Assembly (NCBI GenBank): GCA_030522415.1
Contig: CM060109.1
Span: 36,614,892-36,678,891 of the forward strand
Direction of reading: 5' to 3'
DNA: 64,000 nt
Source of the DNA: Channallabes apus
Lineage: Eukaryota; Chordata; Actinopteri; Siluriformes; Clariidae
This document shows positions 25,029 through 57,300 of this stretch, piece by piece. The notes under the pieces were generated by a model. It saw only the letters and a program-made list of their open reading frames with translations. It did not search any database and was not told the origin of the DNA. The translations under genes were made by a program, and so were the position numbers. The stretch's first letter is position 1; every line of letters begins with the position of its first letter.

Positions 25029-26212
25029 CATACAGCATTATTTTCCATAAAATGAAAGGGTCACCAGAAAAAAAAAAGGGGGGGGGGGGGTCTTCTGAAT
25101 TTTTATAAATATATTTTCTTAGGGTTGGATTAAGGAACTGGTGTTAAATAGAAAAACAATAGGAGAGTGAGAATGGCACTAGGATGGTAAGAAAGAACAA
25201 AAATGTGCGATAATTGGTCCAATGGCAGCATTCAATTCAATGCATGAAAAAAAATAAAATCAATTATAACAAGGCAATCTCAGTGATGGCCAGTTTACAT
25301 ATATACCTTCACAAACTGTATCTACAGGAGCAGTTGGCCATTTTCAACACAGTGTTTTCATCAGCGTACCTCCATGACATGTTTGTAAGCCTATGTACAC
25401 ACACACACACGCTCAGTCTGCATCTCAGAAGACTCCAGTTACTGAGAGCAGGATACCTGAGTAACCAAAAAAAAAAAAAAGGGGGACGGGAAAAGAAGGA
25501 TCACAACTCCATGGCAGGGACCCTACAGCACTGATTCACTCACACGCGCGCATTAAAAATCTCACATACTGCACATTCAATGACTGGCTTGCACCAACTA
25601 TCCAAGTTCTAACTAAACTGACTTGCCTACTTTAAGGAGCTTACAATATTACCTAGAACTGACCAGCTGATATGAATAAACGGAATAAAAAAATACATAA
25701 AAATAATAAAATACTCATGTACACCTACCATATAATAAAAACTCCTTGCGTTTCAACTAAGTTCTGATTTACACTCTCTACTGAAATGTTAACTAGTCAT
25801 CTCAAGCTACAGGGTGAGAAATTGATCAATGAATCAGTGTAAATGACAACATGGCGGCTGATTTAGTCTTCATGTTGTAACTGAATCGGCACTCGCTAAA
25901 CAGTTAAGAATTAAGTTGTGTCATTAAGACGCAAATTGTTTCACACATGCAGTTTGGAAAGAACCTGCACATGGCTGGTGCAACCACCTGCTGCTCTGCC
26001 CCTGTGTGTGCTGAAAGAGGTGCACTGCTCTCAGAAGGGGTGTCTGTGTCTTCGTCTGAGTCTCAGCCCAGCCAGGCCTCCACAACACTCCCCATTCACC
26101 TGATATGTAAAAAAAGAAAAAAGAAAAAAGTGTGCCAGGTACAGGCTGAGTGAGTGAGTGTGTGAGAGGGGCTACACTAAGAGGCAGAGAGAGGAGAATC
26201 CACGGCAAGCAG
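23290..26212 (-). other. stk24: stk24 3' UTR
   Basis: About 2.9 kb continuous with the terminal stk24 exon and without a supported frame. It carries an A run followed by an AT microsatellite at about 24970-25026, a G run at 25078-25090, and short A/G and CA tracts. The length is inferred from the AATAAA at 23315-23320 (minus strand). Confidence 0.5.
23315..23320 (-). terminator. stk24: stk24 poly(A) signal
   Basis: TTTATT on the plus strand, that is AATAAA on the minus strand, only about 280 bases from the ino80d signal on the other strand. Other candidates may exist upstream in the long 3' UTR. Confidence 0.5.
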
Positions 26213-46520
<20,308 letters not shown>

Positions 46521-47290
46521 GGCGTGTTATCCAAGTCTCTTAGCCAAAACAAAAAAATAAAAACACAAATAAAATAATAAAAATGAACTCCAGGTGGATG
46601 CGGTGACCACTGAGGTTAGATCAGCTTTCTGTGTGCACCATAACACAAATAAAACAGTCCCGTAATGTCCAGGCGACTATAACGCGAGAACCGTCCTCGT
46701 TCAAAGTTGGTTGGCTAGCTTGGATTAGCTTGGCTAAATCACCACGTTTTTGTTTTAACGGTAACTAAAGGAAATATCGCGGCGAGCAACTAACTACTTG
46801 AGACTGCTGGCAGACGTGCAGCGGTGACTCCGGCGCTGTGGGATTCGCGCTGTTAGCACCCGAGCTACAGTAGGCTCGATGGAGAATTTACACCTAGACC
46901 CCTCTGACATCCATAATAACACTCTGCAGCACTGCTTCACTCTCCAGACAAAAGCAACAGTACTTATATGATTACGTGCGGTATCCCGTCAGAGTCACTA
47001 CCGCGGAGAGGATTATGTTATTTTCGCCAACTGCCGCACAAGTTCGTTAGACGGACAGCAGGCTAGTTAGCGCTAACTTTCAACTTCGGCTGCCAATATT
47101 GCACGACTTCCTTATACTGTCTGGAATTAAAAAGGCCAAACAAACGATAAGTTTGTGTCTACATTTAAAACAGCTGGAAAACCACCAAATTTCACCAAAT
47201 ACACTGCACTGCTCTCGTCCTCCTCATTTTCCGCTGTAGCCTTCCGCCATATTGAAATCTCTGACTGTATCAAGGCGGAGCAAAACCAAA
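46521..47290 (-). promoter_or_regulatory. stk24: stk24 5' UTR and promoter region
   Basis: The region upstream of the minus-strand start codon is richer in CpG than its surroundings (for example 46760-46870 and 46975-47060), as in housekeeping promoters. CCGCCATATTG at about 47245 is a YY1-type site, which in the minus direction reads CAATATGGCGG and is commonly placed just downstream of transcription starts. GCTAGTTAGCGCTAAC-like words at about 47062 and 46712-46740 echo those in ino80d intron 1. Transcription start is not determined. Confidence 0.5.
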
Positions 47291-48096
47291 CGCAAGGACC
47301 AATCGCACTTCCGTCATAAGTGTACCGTCACGCCCCCTAACGAACCCCCTCCAAAATTGTGTAAGGACTGGAACCTTTTCCGAATCCCAATTGGCTTCCT
47401 GACCCCTATGTAAGCGCACTATATAAGGTAGGAACGTGTTGCCTTCTAAGTTCACTACAAATGAAACAGCGAGCCTTTTGAAATTTAACCACGGCCCGCG
47501 CTGCCCAAGTGGGCGTTGTCACTCTAGCGCATGCGCTTGTCTTTGGTTTGTGCTCTTCAAAACAGAAGTGGTTTGTGGGTTTTTTTTTTTTTTTTTGCTG
47601 AAGAAATGTAGTCTAACTCAACTTTACATCACGAAAGCCTGCATGTGCGCGCTCATATAGTTGGAGGCGTATTTGCTAATTGTGAATTTGTACCTTCATC
47701 TATTGTTGTTGTAAGCATGTTTCATAAACATGACACAAATAGCAGTACACAGACAAGTCATCATCTTTAAACCTGGCACAAACCTAAAGCATATTCAATA
47801 GTTTTTCCACAGCTATTATTTGATACATTTGATACGTTTAATGCATTTTTAGTTTGCCTATAAACATGATCCAGAAATCAGCCAATCATCTAGCAACAGA
47901 GCAATGCATAAAAATAATGCAATTACATGTCAAGAATTAATGTTTGCTTCAAACATCATGTGCAGGGCATGATCTCAGTGTGCATTTCAGAAACTGCTGA
48001 TCTCTCTTGGGCTTTTTTTGCACAGCAGCCTCTAAAGTGCACATACAGTAGCACAATAATGTGTAAGATAGATCAGAGGGGAATGCCCAGCACTTA
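47291..48096. other. Intergenic DNA between stk24 and slc15a1
   Basis: CACGCCCCCTAACGAACCCC near 47330 and CTATATAAGG near 47420 look promoter-like but no gene follows them. The rest shows nothing recognisable. Confidence 0.35.
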
Positions 48097-48360
48097 CTCA
48101 CTCACCATCTATACCACTTTATTCTGTACTCTGGGCACACACACATACAAACTTGCATGCTCATTCACGCACTACGCGTAACTTGAGAACGCCAGTTAGC
48201 CTAATCTGCATGTCTTTGGACTGTGGGAGGAAACCGGAGTACCTGGAGGAAACCCACCAAGCACGGGGAGAACATGCAAACTCCGTGCGCACAGATCAGA
48301 GGCGGGAATCAAACATTGACCATGAAAGTGCAAGATGACAGTGCTAACCATTAAGTCACA
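48097..48360 (-). mobile_element. Diverged tRNA-derived SINE, copy 4
   Basis: The central module CTTTGGACTGTGGGAGGAAA and the flank CACCAAGCACGGGGAGAACA match the other SINE copies in reverse orientation. The head (48300-48357) and tail are heavily changed, so this is an older insertion; no duplication is visible. Confidence 0.7.
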
Positions 48361-48419
48361 TTTTTGAATGGCCAGACAGGCTATGATAACTCGAATAAAC
48401 ACTCATTACAACCACGGTG

Positions 48420-48910
48420 AGCAGAAAAGCATTTCAGAACACACAATACATCATACCTTGTTGCGGCTCAGCTACAGCAGCATAAAACCACATCAGATTT
48501 AACTCAATCTGCCAAAAAATGTCTGAGGCTACAGTTGGCACAGGCTCACGGAACATCTGGACAAGTGCAGATTGAAACAAACATGGCAATGTCTCCAGAA
48601 ATGTAAGTTTTCCTGCATCATGCATATGATAGGATCAGAATCCACTGGAGTGGTAATAGTATGGAAAATGTTTTCTTGGCATGCAAGGGGGTATGAACAT
48701 GACAAGGAGTACCATAGCCTCCCTAGTCTCCAGATCTGAATCAGTACCACACCCTTGGGATGTGGTAGAAGGGAGGATTTGCATAAAAAATGTGCATTAA
48801 AACCATGTTAGACAGAACCGTGAAGTGATGTTTTCGGTACCTTTTGGATTCCCAGTCATGAATAATTGAGGTTGTTCTGAGAGCATATGGGCCAGTTCCA
48901 CCAGTATTAG
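48420..48910 (+). mobile_element. Tc1-like transposon remnant
   Basis: Order and wording fit a fish Tc1 family: GAGCAGAAAAGCATTTCAGA, then GAGGCTACAGTTGGCACAGG, then GAAAATGTTTTCTTGGCATG, CCAGATCTGAATCA (PDLNQ) and CCCTTGGGATGTGGTAGAAG. The frame is broken. A smaller piece of the same family is at 51090-51200. Confidence 0.65.
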
Positions 48911-49485
48911 TATGCTGGTTATTATAAAGTGGAAAGTGAGTTTATCCATAAAAATAGATTAAAAGCTAATTTCTGCATTTCTGCAAGTGTGACACATTTA
49001 TTGTTGCTCTTCCAGGGATGACTTAAGCAGGTTCTGGTCTTTTACAATTACTGTTCAGAGGAGTGTACATGAGTAAAATCAGAAAACAGATACTTGGTGT
49101 AATTAAGAGTTAATGTAAGGTTTCATGTTCATAAACACTTTTAGACATAACTGTAAAAATATAAATATGTGGCAGCACCTTTGATGTAATTTAGACCCCA
49201 ACCCTCCAAAAAAAAAAAAAAAAAATTTTTTTTTTAAATATACAATTTAACAAATTGATACATTGATTTAAAAGGGACATTAGCCCATATATAATACAAT
49301 TGTATTACAGTTCACCATATATTTATTTTGGTGATTCACTTTCGGTAGTTCTAACTACTTTTCCTTCTGAATCCATGATGGACATAATATTTATTTCTAG
49401 CACTCAATGTCTGTAAGAACACTTTTTGCAAAATATCACAAATTGACACATTTTAAGAAAATCTAGTATTTGGATCATAATTGAA
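48911..49485 (-). other. slc15a1: slc15a1 3' UTR and flank
   Basis: AT-rich with an A/T run near 49207-49235. Minus-strand AATAAA signals at 49390-49395 and 49322-49327 both suit a short slc15a1 3' UTR of 100-170 bases. Nothing else recognised. Confidence 0.45.
49390..49395 (-). terminator. slc15a1: slc15a1 poly(A) signal (first candidate)
   Basis: AATAAA on the minus strand, 91 bases past the stop codon. A second AATAAA follows at 49322-49327. Confidence 0.45.
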
Positions 49486-49762
49486 TCAGATTTTAGTCAT
49501 TTTGGTTTCATCCACTTGCATTTGCAATTTGTCTTTTGTATTTTCATATAGATCATTACTTTCTTTCATTTCTTTGTCATCTGGTTCCAGCTGTTTGTTT
49601 TGCTTGAACTGGGCTTCAATCTCAGCAGGATTGATGTAGGTGTAGAAATAACCCATTATCGAAAAGATTATACACACTGCCACTAACAGAGAAGCAAACA
49701 GCACATACTCTGCCCACTGTAAAAGCAACACACACACACACAGACACGCACACACACGCACG

Positions 49763-49854
<92 letters not shown>

Positions 49855-50094
49855 ATGTTAAACAAATTTACAGACAATAAATTATAACTTATACCACTTA
49901 TAACATTTTTGTATGCAAACTATTTGTAAATTAAATGTTATATACCTTGTCAGGTAGCTTTGCCAGCTCTGCCACAATCAGCACAATGAAGTTTCCCACT
50001 GCCACAGTGAAGAGCCAGCCTGCCTGCAGCACTGCCTTCATGTTGCTGGGGGCCTGTCAAGCAAGGGAAGTCATTCAGCTTATACTCAATAATG

Positions 50095-50126
<32 letters not shown>

Positions 50127-51275
50127 CAGATTATCTTAAGCCTTACGCTGTGCCTTTTTTAAAGTAAGAACTATACAAATCCAGTTCAATTAAAATTTTC
50201 ATTGATGTTCTTAGAATAAGTGTTCTACATATATCTAGTACATTGTAATGCTAACATTTAAATTAGAAGCTTATATGAAGCTCATTTTTAATGGAGTCAC
50301 TTATATCTCCTTTTGAATAGATTCATATTTTTGAATACACAGTGAGTCCTGGATGATCTCCTATTGTACCTGTGAGTATGAGAATTCCAGGCCAGTGACA
50401 GAGAACACCACTTCTCCTGCAGTAATGAGGAAATACTGAGGGATCTGAAGGGCGATGCTCACAGAATTGGACTGAATATCTTCCACTTTCACTACAGAAC
50501 CACCACACTACACACAGACCAAATATACCAGTTAGTTTACACAGATTTGATACCACAGGATATGTTAGTTTCAGATTCATTTTAACACCTACTGTATCAG
50601 AACACCTACATGAAGTGTTACAAGGTTTATATTAACTTGCTCTGTTCGAATACATTTATAAGGGACATGAAATACATGAAATACATAGGAAAAATGGTTA
50701 TTTATTTTTTTATCTCTCAGTCCTGTTAAAGTAAATGTAAAAGCCGTCTAGACGGCTTTCTTGTCCACATTTTATGTCTGGATACCTGCAGACCACATGT
50801 TCACAACACAACCTTTAATGGACTCAGACACCAGCTGTGTAACTGGACTGACAATTATGTTATTAAAAATGGCAAAAAAAACTGTACTGAAAGAAGGAAA
50901 GCTAATTTGTGTTTCTTACACCTACTTGTGACTCTCATTTAAGCATTTGGCATAAGAAAAATACGTGTCTACTATATAGGACTACATGTTCATTCATTCA
51001 ACTATCAGGAACTCCTTGAGTGAGGTCAGCAAAGAACGGCTAAATAACTTATATGGACGTCTACATTAATGCAAATAAACAATATTCACAACAATGGTGA
51101 GCAGAAAAGCATCTCTGAATGTGCACCATCGAACCTGATGCAGAATTTGAGGCTACAATGTGTACAGGTTCAACAAAATGAAACAGTTGAAGACCTAAAA
51201 TAAAATCTTTGACCTTTATTATTAAAAATTAAAAATAATATTTATTTCTGACATGTACAGAACAAATTAATAATA

Positions 51276-51327
<52 letters not shown>

Positions 51328-54300
51328 TATTATTATTATTATTATTAAATAGAACAAATAAATGGTGCCCAATATTAAATATACAAGTCCACAACAAATG
51401 CACAAATTTGAAATATTAATGCGTAAAGGGCTACAGCTGGTTCAAAATGGCACGTTTTGATTCTTGATGTGAAAATGAACTGAAGCTCTTGACCTGTATG
51501 TGAATGATTTCATGCATTGTGCTGCTGTCACATGAAAGGCTGTCTCTACCAGTCATGTGAACTCGCTACACATGGTCTCTGAGTACACCTTTGTTTGTGG
51601 GCCGTTTTATAGGGGCCAGAGCTCAATTACTATCCTACATGTAGACAATATGGACCATTTGGAATCTTTAAAATGGATTGAGTGTGACCAGATATCTATG
51701 TAAACCTATTATGTAAACTATGTAAACTACTATGTAAACCTTTATCTACAGTAAAACCTGTACATTTCAGAGTCATTTAAGAATAATAAACTTAATTGCA
51801 TACATTTTCAGCCCAGGTCAATGTGCTTGGAATTAGAAAGGTGTATGCTCCTCCAAACCCAAACTGTGTAGAGAACTTGCATGATTTCCCGCCCTGAGTG
51901 ATCGTGAATGTCCAACTGATGGGAGAAAATACGCAGCATGAGACATTCCTGTCCAGAATTATTATTATTTTTAATAAAGATTTTCCAACATCAGGAGTAA
52001 CTGAGATGGTGAACTTACGACCCCTGTGTAACCTCTGTTTGATTTGAAATAGCTGATGGTTCGATGAGACCAATATCTGAAACATTGAGTGCTGTATTCT
52101 GACCATTTACAAATCTGTTGAAAATGAAGGGAGCAACAGTTACCTAATAGATCTGAGAATATTTTAATAGTTATTTCTGACATGTACAGAACAAAGCACA
52201 TACCAATAGCATAGTGTCTATGACAGTAAGATATTGCATTATACTGTATGTACTGTAGTAGACAAAACGGGATCCCACACATAACCTAAGGTTATGAATG
52301 ATAATATGAATAATATGAATAACGATATGAATAATGACTTAAAACTAATAATTTGAGACTCGACTGACCTGACTGCATTTTTGCCTTGCTCTGGTTTGGA
52401 GGTTAAATCCTTTGCCTGAGAGAATTGAGCAGAGATTATATCACATCGATTCAATTTTGACTTGGAATTTGGATGGTCTCATAAATAAACGGAAGCTTAA
52501 TACTTACCAGATACATGCTTCCACGATCAGAGGGGATGATGAGGGTCTGACGTTGTCCCAAATCCAGGGTGAAGTTTTCATTGATCTCAGAATTCAAAGA
52601 AACTGCAATATTTGGACTATCAAATGTCATATAGTCCTCACTGGCCTGTAGTGGACATAAAGAGATGTCTTACCCTCACCTAGGATCAATGCCTGACCAC
52701 ACTAATGCTCTTGTGGCAGACTGGGCAAATTCCTATAGTCATACTGCAACATTTAGTCGAAAAGTTTTCCTAAAACATTGAAATCTATTATAAGAGCAAA
52801 GGGGTATCAAATCTGTCCTAATTGTTTTTAAAGGGCACATGTGTTCTTTGTGTGTGGGTGTGTGTGTGTGTTGTACCTGCAGAGATTCAAGCAGAAAAGG
52901 TGGATTGGGAGGGATGTTGACTTGAAGCTGAGCACTTCCCATATTCACGACCTTCAGCTGACTTTGTGTGGACGATGGGAAAACTGGCAGTGTTTTCTGA
53001 ATTTATACAAATGCACATCAATATATTTAAAGTAAACATGCATTGTTTAGGAATAAAAACTGTCAATGAAAACGTTAAGGACATCGATATATAGATTGCA
53101 GTATCTCAGTGTGATCATTGCTGATGATGTGAATTTAAATGAGTTTAACACTCACATCGATCTCAATCTGGACCAGAGCTGCAGCTACAAATGCCATGGC
53201 AGCCAAGAACATCCCAGTGGTCATTCTCTTTAAAGGGCTATGGGGAGAGTTTAAACATTAACACTACAAACCCAAATCCTCATAATCAACAGTAACTTTG
53301 TTATAAAAAAAGAAAAGAAGAAGAAGTTTTGATTGTTCTTATTAGAACTGACATTAATGTATTCATGTTCATAGAAAAAACAGGTTTGGCTAAAATAAAC
53401 TGCAACAATAATGTACACCTACAGTAACTGATGCCTAATTTACTTTCCTTTAAATTTGAATGTTGTACTAATTCTACTGCTGCTTCTTTGTCAAATCTAC
53501 AGCTGAACCGAAAAATCTCAAACTAGCAGTGAAGGAAGACTAAAACGTCTTTCATATACACTCAGCAAAAAAAGAAACGCCCCTTTTTCAGGACTGTATT
53601 TCAACAATAATGTTGTAAAAATCCAAATAACTTTACAGATCTTCATAGTAAAGGGTTTAAACAATGTTTTCCATGCATGTTCAATTAACCATAATCAATT
53701 AATTAACATGCACCTGTGGAATGGTCGTTAAGACCTTAACAGCTTACAGAAAGGAGGCATTTAAGGTCACAGTTCTAAAAACGCAGGACACTAAAGAGAC
53801 TTGTTTACCGACTGTGAAAAATACCCAAAGAAAGATGCCCAGGGTCCCTGCTCATCTGCGTGAACGTGCATTAGGCATGCTGCAGGGAGGCATGAGGACT
53901 GCTGATGTGGCTAGGGCAATAAATCGCTATGTCCGCACTGTGAGACGCCTAAGACGGCACTACAGGGAGACAGGAAGGACAGCTGATCATCCTCGCAGTG
54001 GAAGACCACATGTAACAACACCTGCACAGGATGGGTACATCCGAATATCACACCTGCGCGACAGGTACAGGACGGCCACAACAACTGCCCGAGTCACACC
54101 AGGAACACACAATCCCTCCATCTCACAGCAAGAACTGACAAACCTGGTCCAGTCCATGAGGAGGAGATGCACTGCAGTACTTCAAGCAGCTGGTGGCCAC
54201 CAGATACTGACTGATTTTGAGCCTCCCTTCATTCAGGGACACATTGGGAAACATTTTTACTTTATGTCTTGTGGTGTTGACTCTTTTAGTGTTCATACAA

Positions 54301-57300
54301 ATATTTCATTAAGTTTGTTTACTGAAAGTAAAAACAGCTGAAAGTCAGAGGACGTTTCTTTTTTTGCTGAGTATATATACACAGATATATATATATATAT
54401 ATATATATATATCCATCCAGTATAATGACCTCATAAGAGTTGAGCATCATACTTTGCTGAGCATGATGCATATACTGTCCATTCTAGCACACCTACAGGT
54501 CATTTAAAATGGTCAATTCACCAATTGCCATTTTTGCTGTTTAGTAGGTGGAATAAACCAGAAAATCCAAAAGAATACCATACAACCTTGGAGGAACCAT
54601 GGAGCTGTAAAGCAGTAATGCTACAAACTGCAGCAACAACCCTCCCATAATCATATTTTATTTACAATTCTATACATTATATTTACTGTTCATTGATACA
54701 TTTTCATTCTGTAATTACTGTAAGAATAAATGGCTCCTGGAGATAAACACGATTATGTTGGATTAGTTTGAAGAAGGGATTCTTACGTGAAGTTGAAGCC
54801 ACACTTGCCGATTAGAGGATACACGATTCTGTCCATGATGGGTACCAGTGTGAGAATCAAAATGGGGTTCACTGTCTGCTCAAGACAAAGAAACGCTCAC
54901 GATGTAACGTTATATGAAAAACGCGTTCAGCTCAGTCACACTATGTTTAGGACTAAAACAGACATCATCACTCACCTGCATCTGCTCTGGCTGCAGGATC
55001 AGTGTTCCCTATAGGCACAAAAAGAAATAAAAAAATCATCACATGCTATTATAATCAGTTCTATTTAATACTTTGTATTTCTACACTGATTTTGTTATAT
55101 TCGATTAAACAACTCACAAGGGTACCGTCCATGGTGGTCGCTTGGAGGGTCCAACGAGAGCCCTGTAGACCAAATCACAACAGTAGGGGTTTTTTCTAAT
55201 GTTTTTTATGATTACGTTATAAATACTCCACAGGACCTCTGGGGGTGTGCTGGCACCAGGATGCTAGTGGAGGATCATGTACGTGCTGTGGGTTGCGGAG
55301 TGGGACCTCGACGGATCAGGATAATTTGCGGGATGTTGGAAAATCTGAAGATCAACAACCTTGAACTCTTTGTGTGCTGGACCATGTGGCAGATTGTGAT
55401 GCACTGGGTCTTCTGATACCTTTCTATTATGACCAGCATTGACTTTTCTGGGCGATCGAACCACACAGTGTCCTGTCACAAGTTTACTGGTATATGATTG
55501 ATAAGCAATGTTATTCAATTCACCTAGTGCTGGTGATAATGTTATAGCTGATCATATTACACCACATAGATAATTCACTGGTTAATACACAAATCATCAC
55601 TATGTAGTCAAATTAGATAGTTTTAGATAGAAGAGGAAAACAATAGAGATACTTTAAAACCAGATTTCTTCATAGTAAGAAAAAATAAATGCCAGTAAGG
55701 TGGTAGTGTTACCTTTTGGTCAAACAGAGTCCAGAACATTGGGAGAGGGATGTAGAGAAACAGCACTTTGAGCACCATCTTAATTTGAGCAATGAGGAGT
55801 TTCTGTAACACACAGGGCAGAGCAAAGTGTTTAGTTTATACTGTATGAGGGAAAGATAGTTACGGAAGTGTTTTATAAGGAAGAAATAACATGATGAGAC
55901 AAGGTGTAAAATGCTTACCAATTATCAGCTGATTACTTTCCTATTACAGCACATCATCAAGTGTTTCCTTTTTCTTTTACCATAGCAATATGACAACAAT
56001 CACATGTATTTTATTGAGAAAAAATTCACCATATTAATTATTGGTTAGTTCCTGTTCATATCACTAACAGCTCTGATCATCGAGCCTGTTCCTGTAAAGC
56101 TGTACATCCAGAACACTTTCCTGTGTCAGAAAACGTGCAGCTTTACCTGCTTTTACTGTTAACATGGTAACACTCGAGACTTCTCTCAAAATGCCAAGTA
56201 GACATTTATTCATAGAATACGATTATTAATATTTTCCCTTATTTATTGGGAGCATCTCTCATGCATCTCCCTGGATTAAATATAGCGACAGAAAAAGACA
56301 TTATCAAGGTGAATGAGAATGGAATAAACGAGCAGAATTAGAAAAAAATGAATCAACATATCAGACGTATATCAGAGAATCAGGACCTGAGCAGCACTGT
56401 GTGAAAGTGGGAAAATGAAAGTGAAAAACGGACGGAAAGGAAAGAGAGTGAACGTACATCGTATTTCTCATCAGCCCAGTCCATCCAGTGCTCTCTCTTC
56501 GGGTATCTACCGCTCCTGTGTCTGAAACGGTTCTTAATAGCAAACTAGGAAGAGAACATAGACGCTTATTTGTCGTAAAATTCAGATACAGAATCCAAAC
56601 ATTTCACAATATTTCAGACTAACTGTTTCTTAAAGCTTTAGTCTGTGTACGAAGAGGCAACGCCAGTTGAGGAAACATGTTTGTGTGATACACTTACCCA
56701 GATGCATTTACACACATCCAGCATGATGTTGCCTTTGGGTTCAGTTTTAACATACATGCCACTGCCAGCAATGAAGATAACTGCAGATACACAGAACACA
56801 CCAGCTCTTAGCCTTGCAGGTACACAACAATCTCTCATTCCAAAGTCAACTTTTGATGAATGTAGACCAGAATGAGGTCTAGACTTAAGACACTCACTCA
56901 GAGAGACCACCATGAGGGCTGCAGGAACGCCAAAAGCCAGCGGGTAGCATTGACTTTTAGTGTAAATACCACACTGCTGACCTGTACACAGATTCACCAG
57001 TCACAATAAGGTCAAAAGGTCACTTTAATAATCCTGTTTCATCTGGGAAGTGAATGTTATACCTCGGAGAATGGGGGTGATGAGAGTGGAGAGTAGACTG
57101 CCGGCATTAATACACAGATAGAACACAGAGAAGAATGTACTCCGCTGCCTCGCCTGTACAACCAAGACAACAAGGCATGATGTTTATGTAGTCTACGCTA
57201 AATATACAAAGTGTGGATTCAAACTTTTACGTGCATTAAAAGAAGGTATGTATTAATGGTCAGACCTGGTGGTCCTTAAACTGATCTCCTCCAAATGCAG

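Noticed and set aside
24737..25108. 123-codon frame in the stk24 3' UTR
   Set aside because: Its second half is poly-Lys and Ile-Tyr text from an A run and AT microsatellite; the first half matches nothing known.
47410..47470. TATA-like CTATATAAGG as promoter of an unknown plus-strand gene
   Set aside because: Only a short, unrecognisable frame follows, and no exon or splice pattern was found downstream.
49486..49877. Cys-Val repeat frames at the last slc15a1 exon
   Set aside because: The CV repeats are the translated TG microsatellite in the intron; only the part from 49716 downward is coding.
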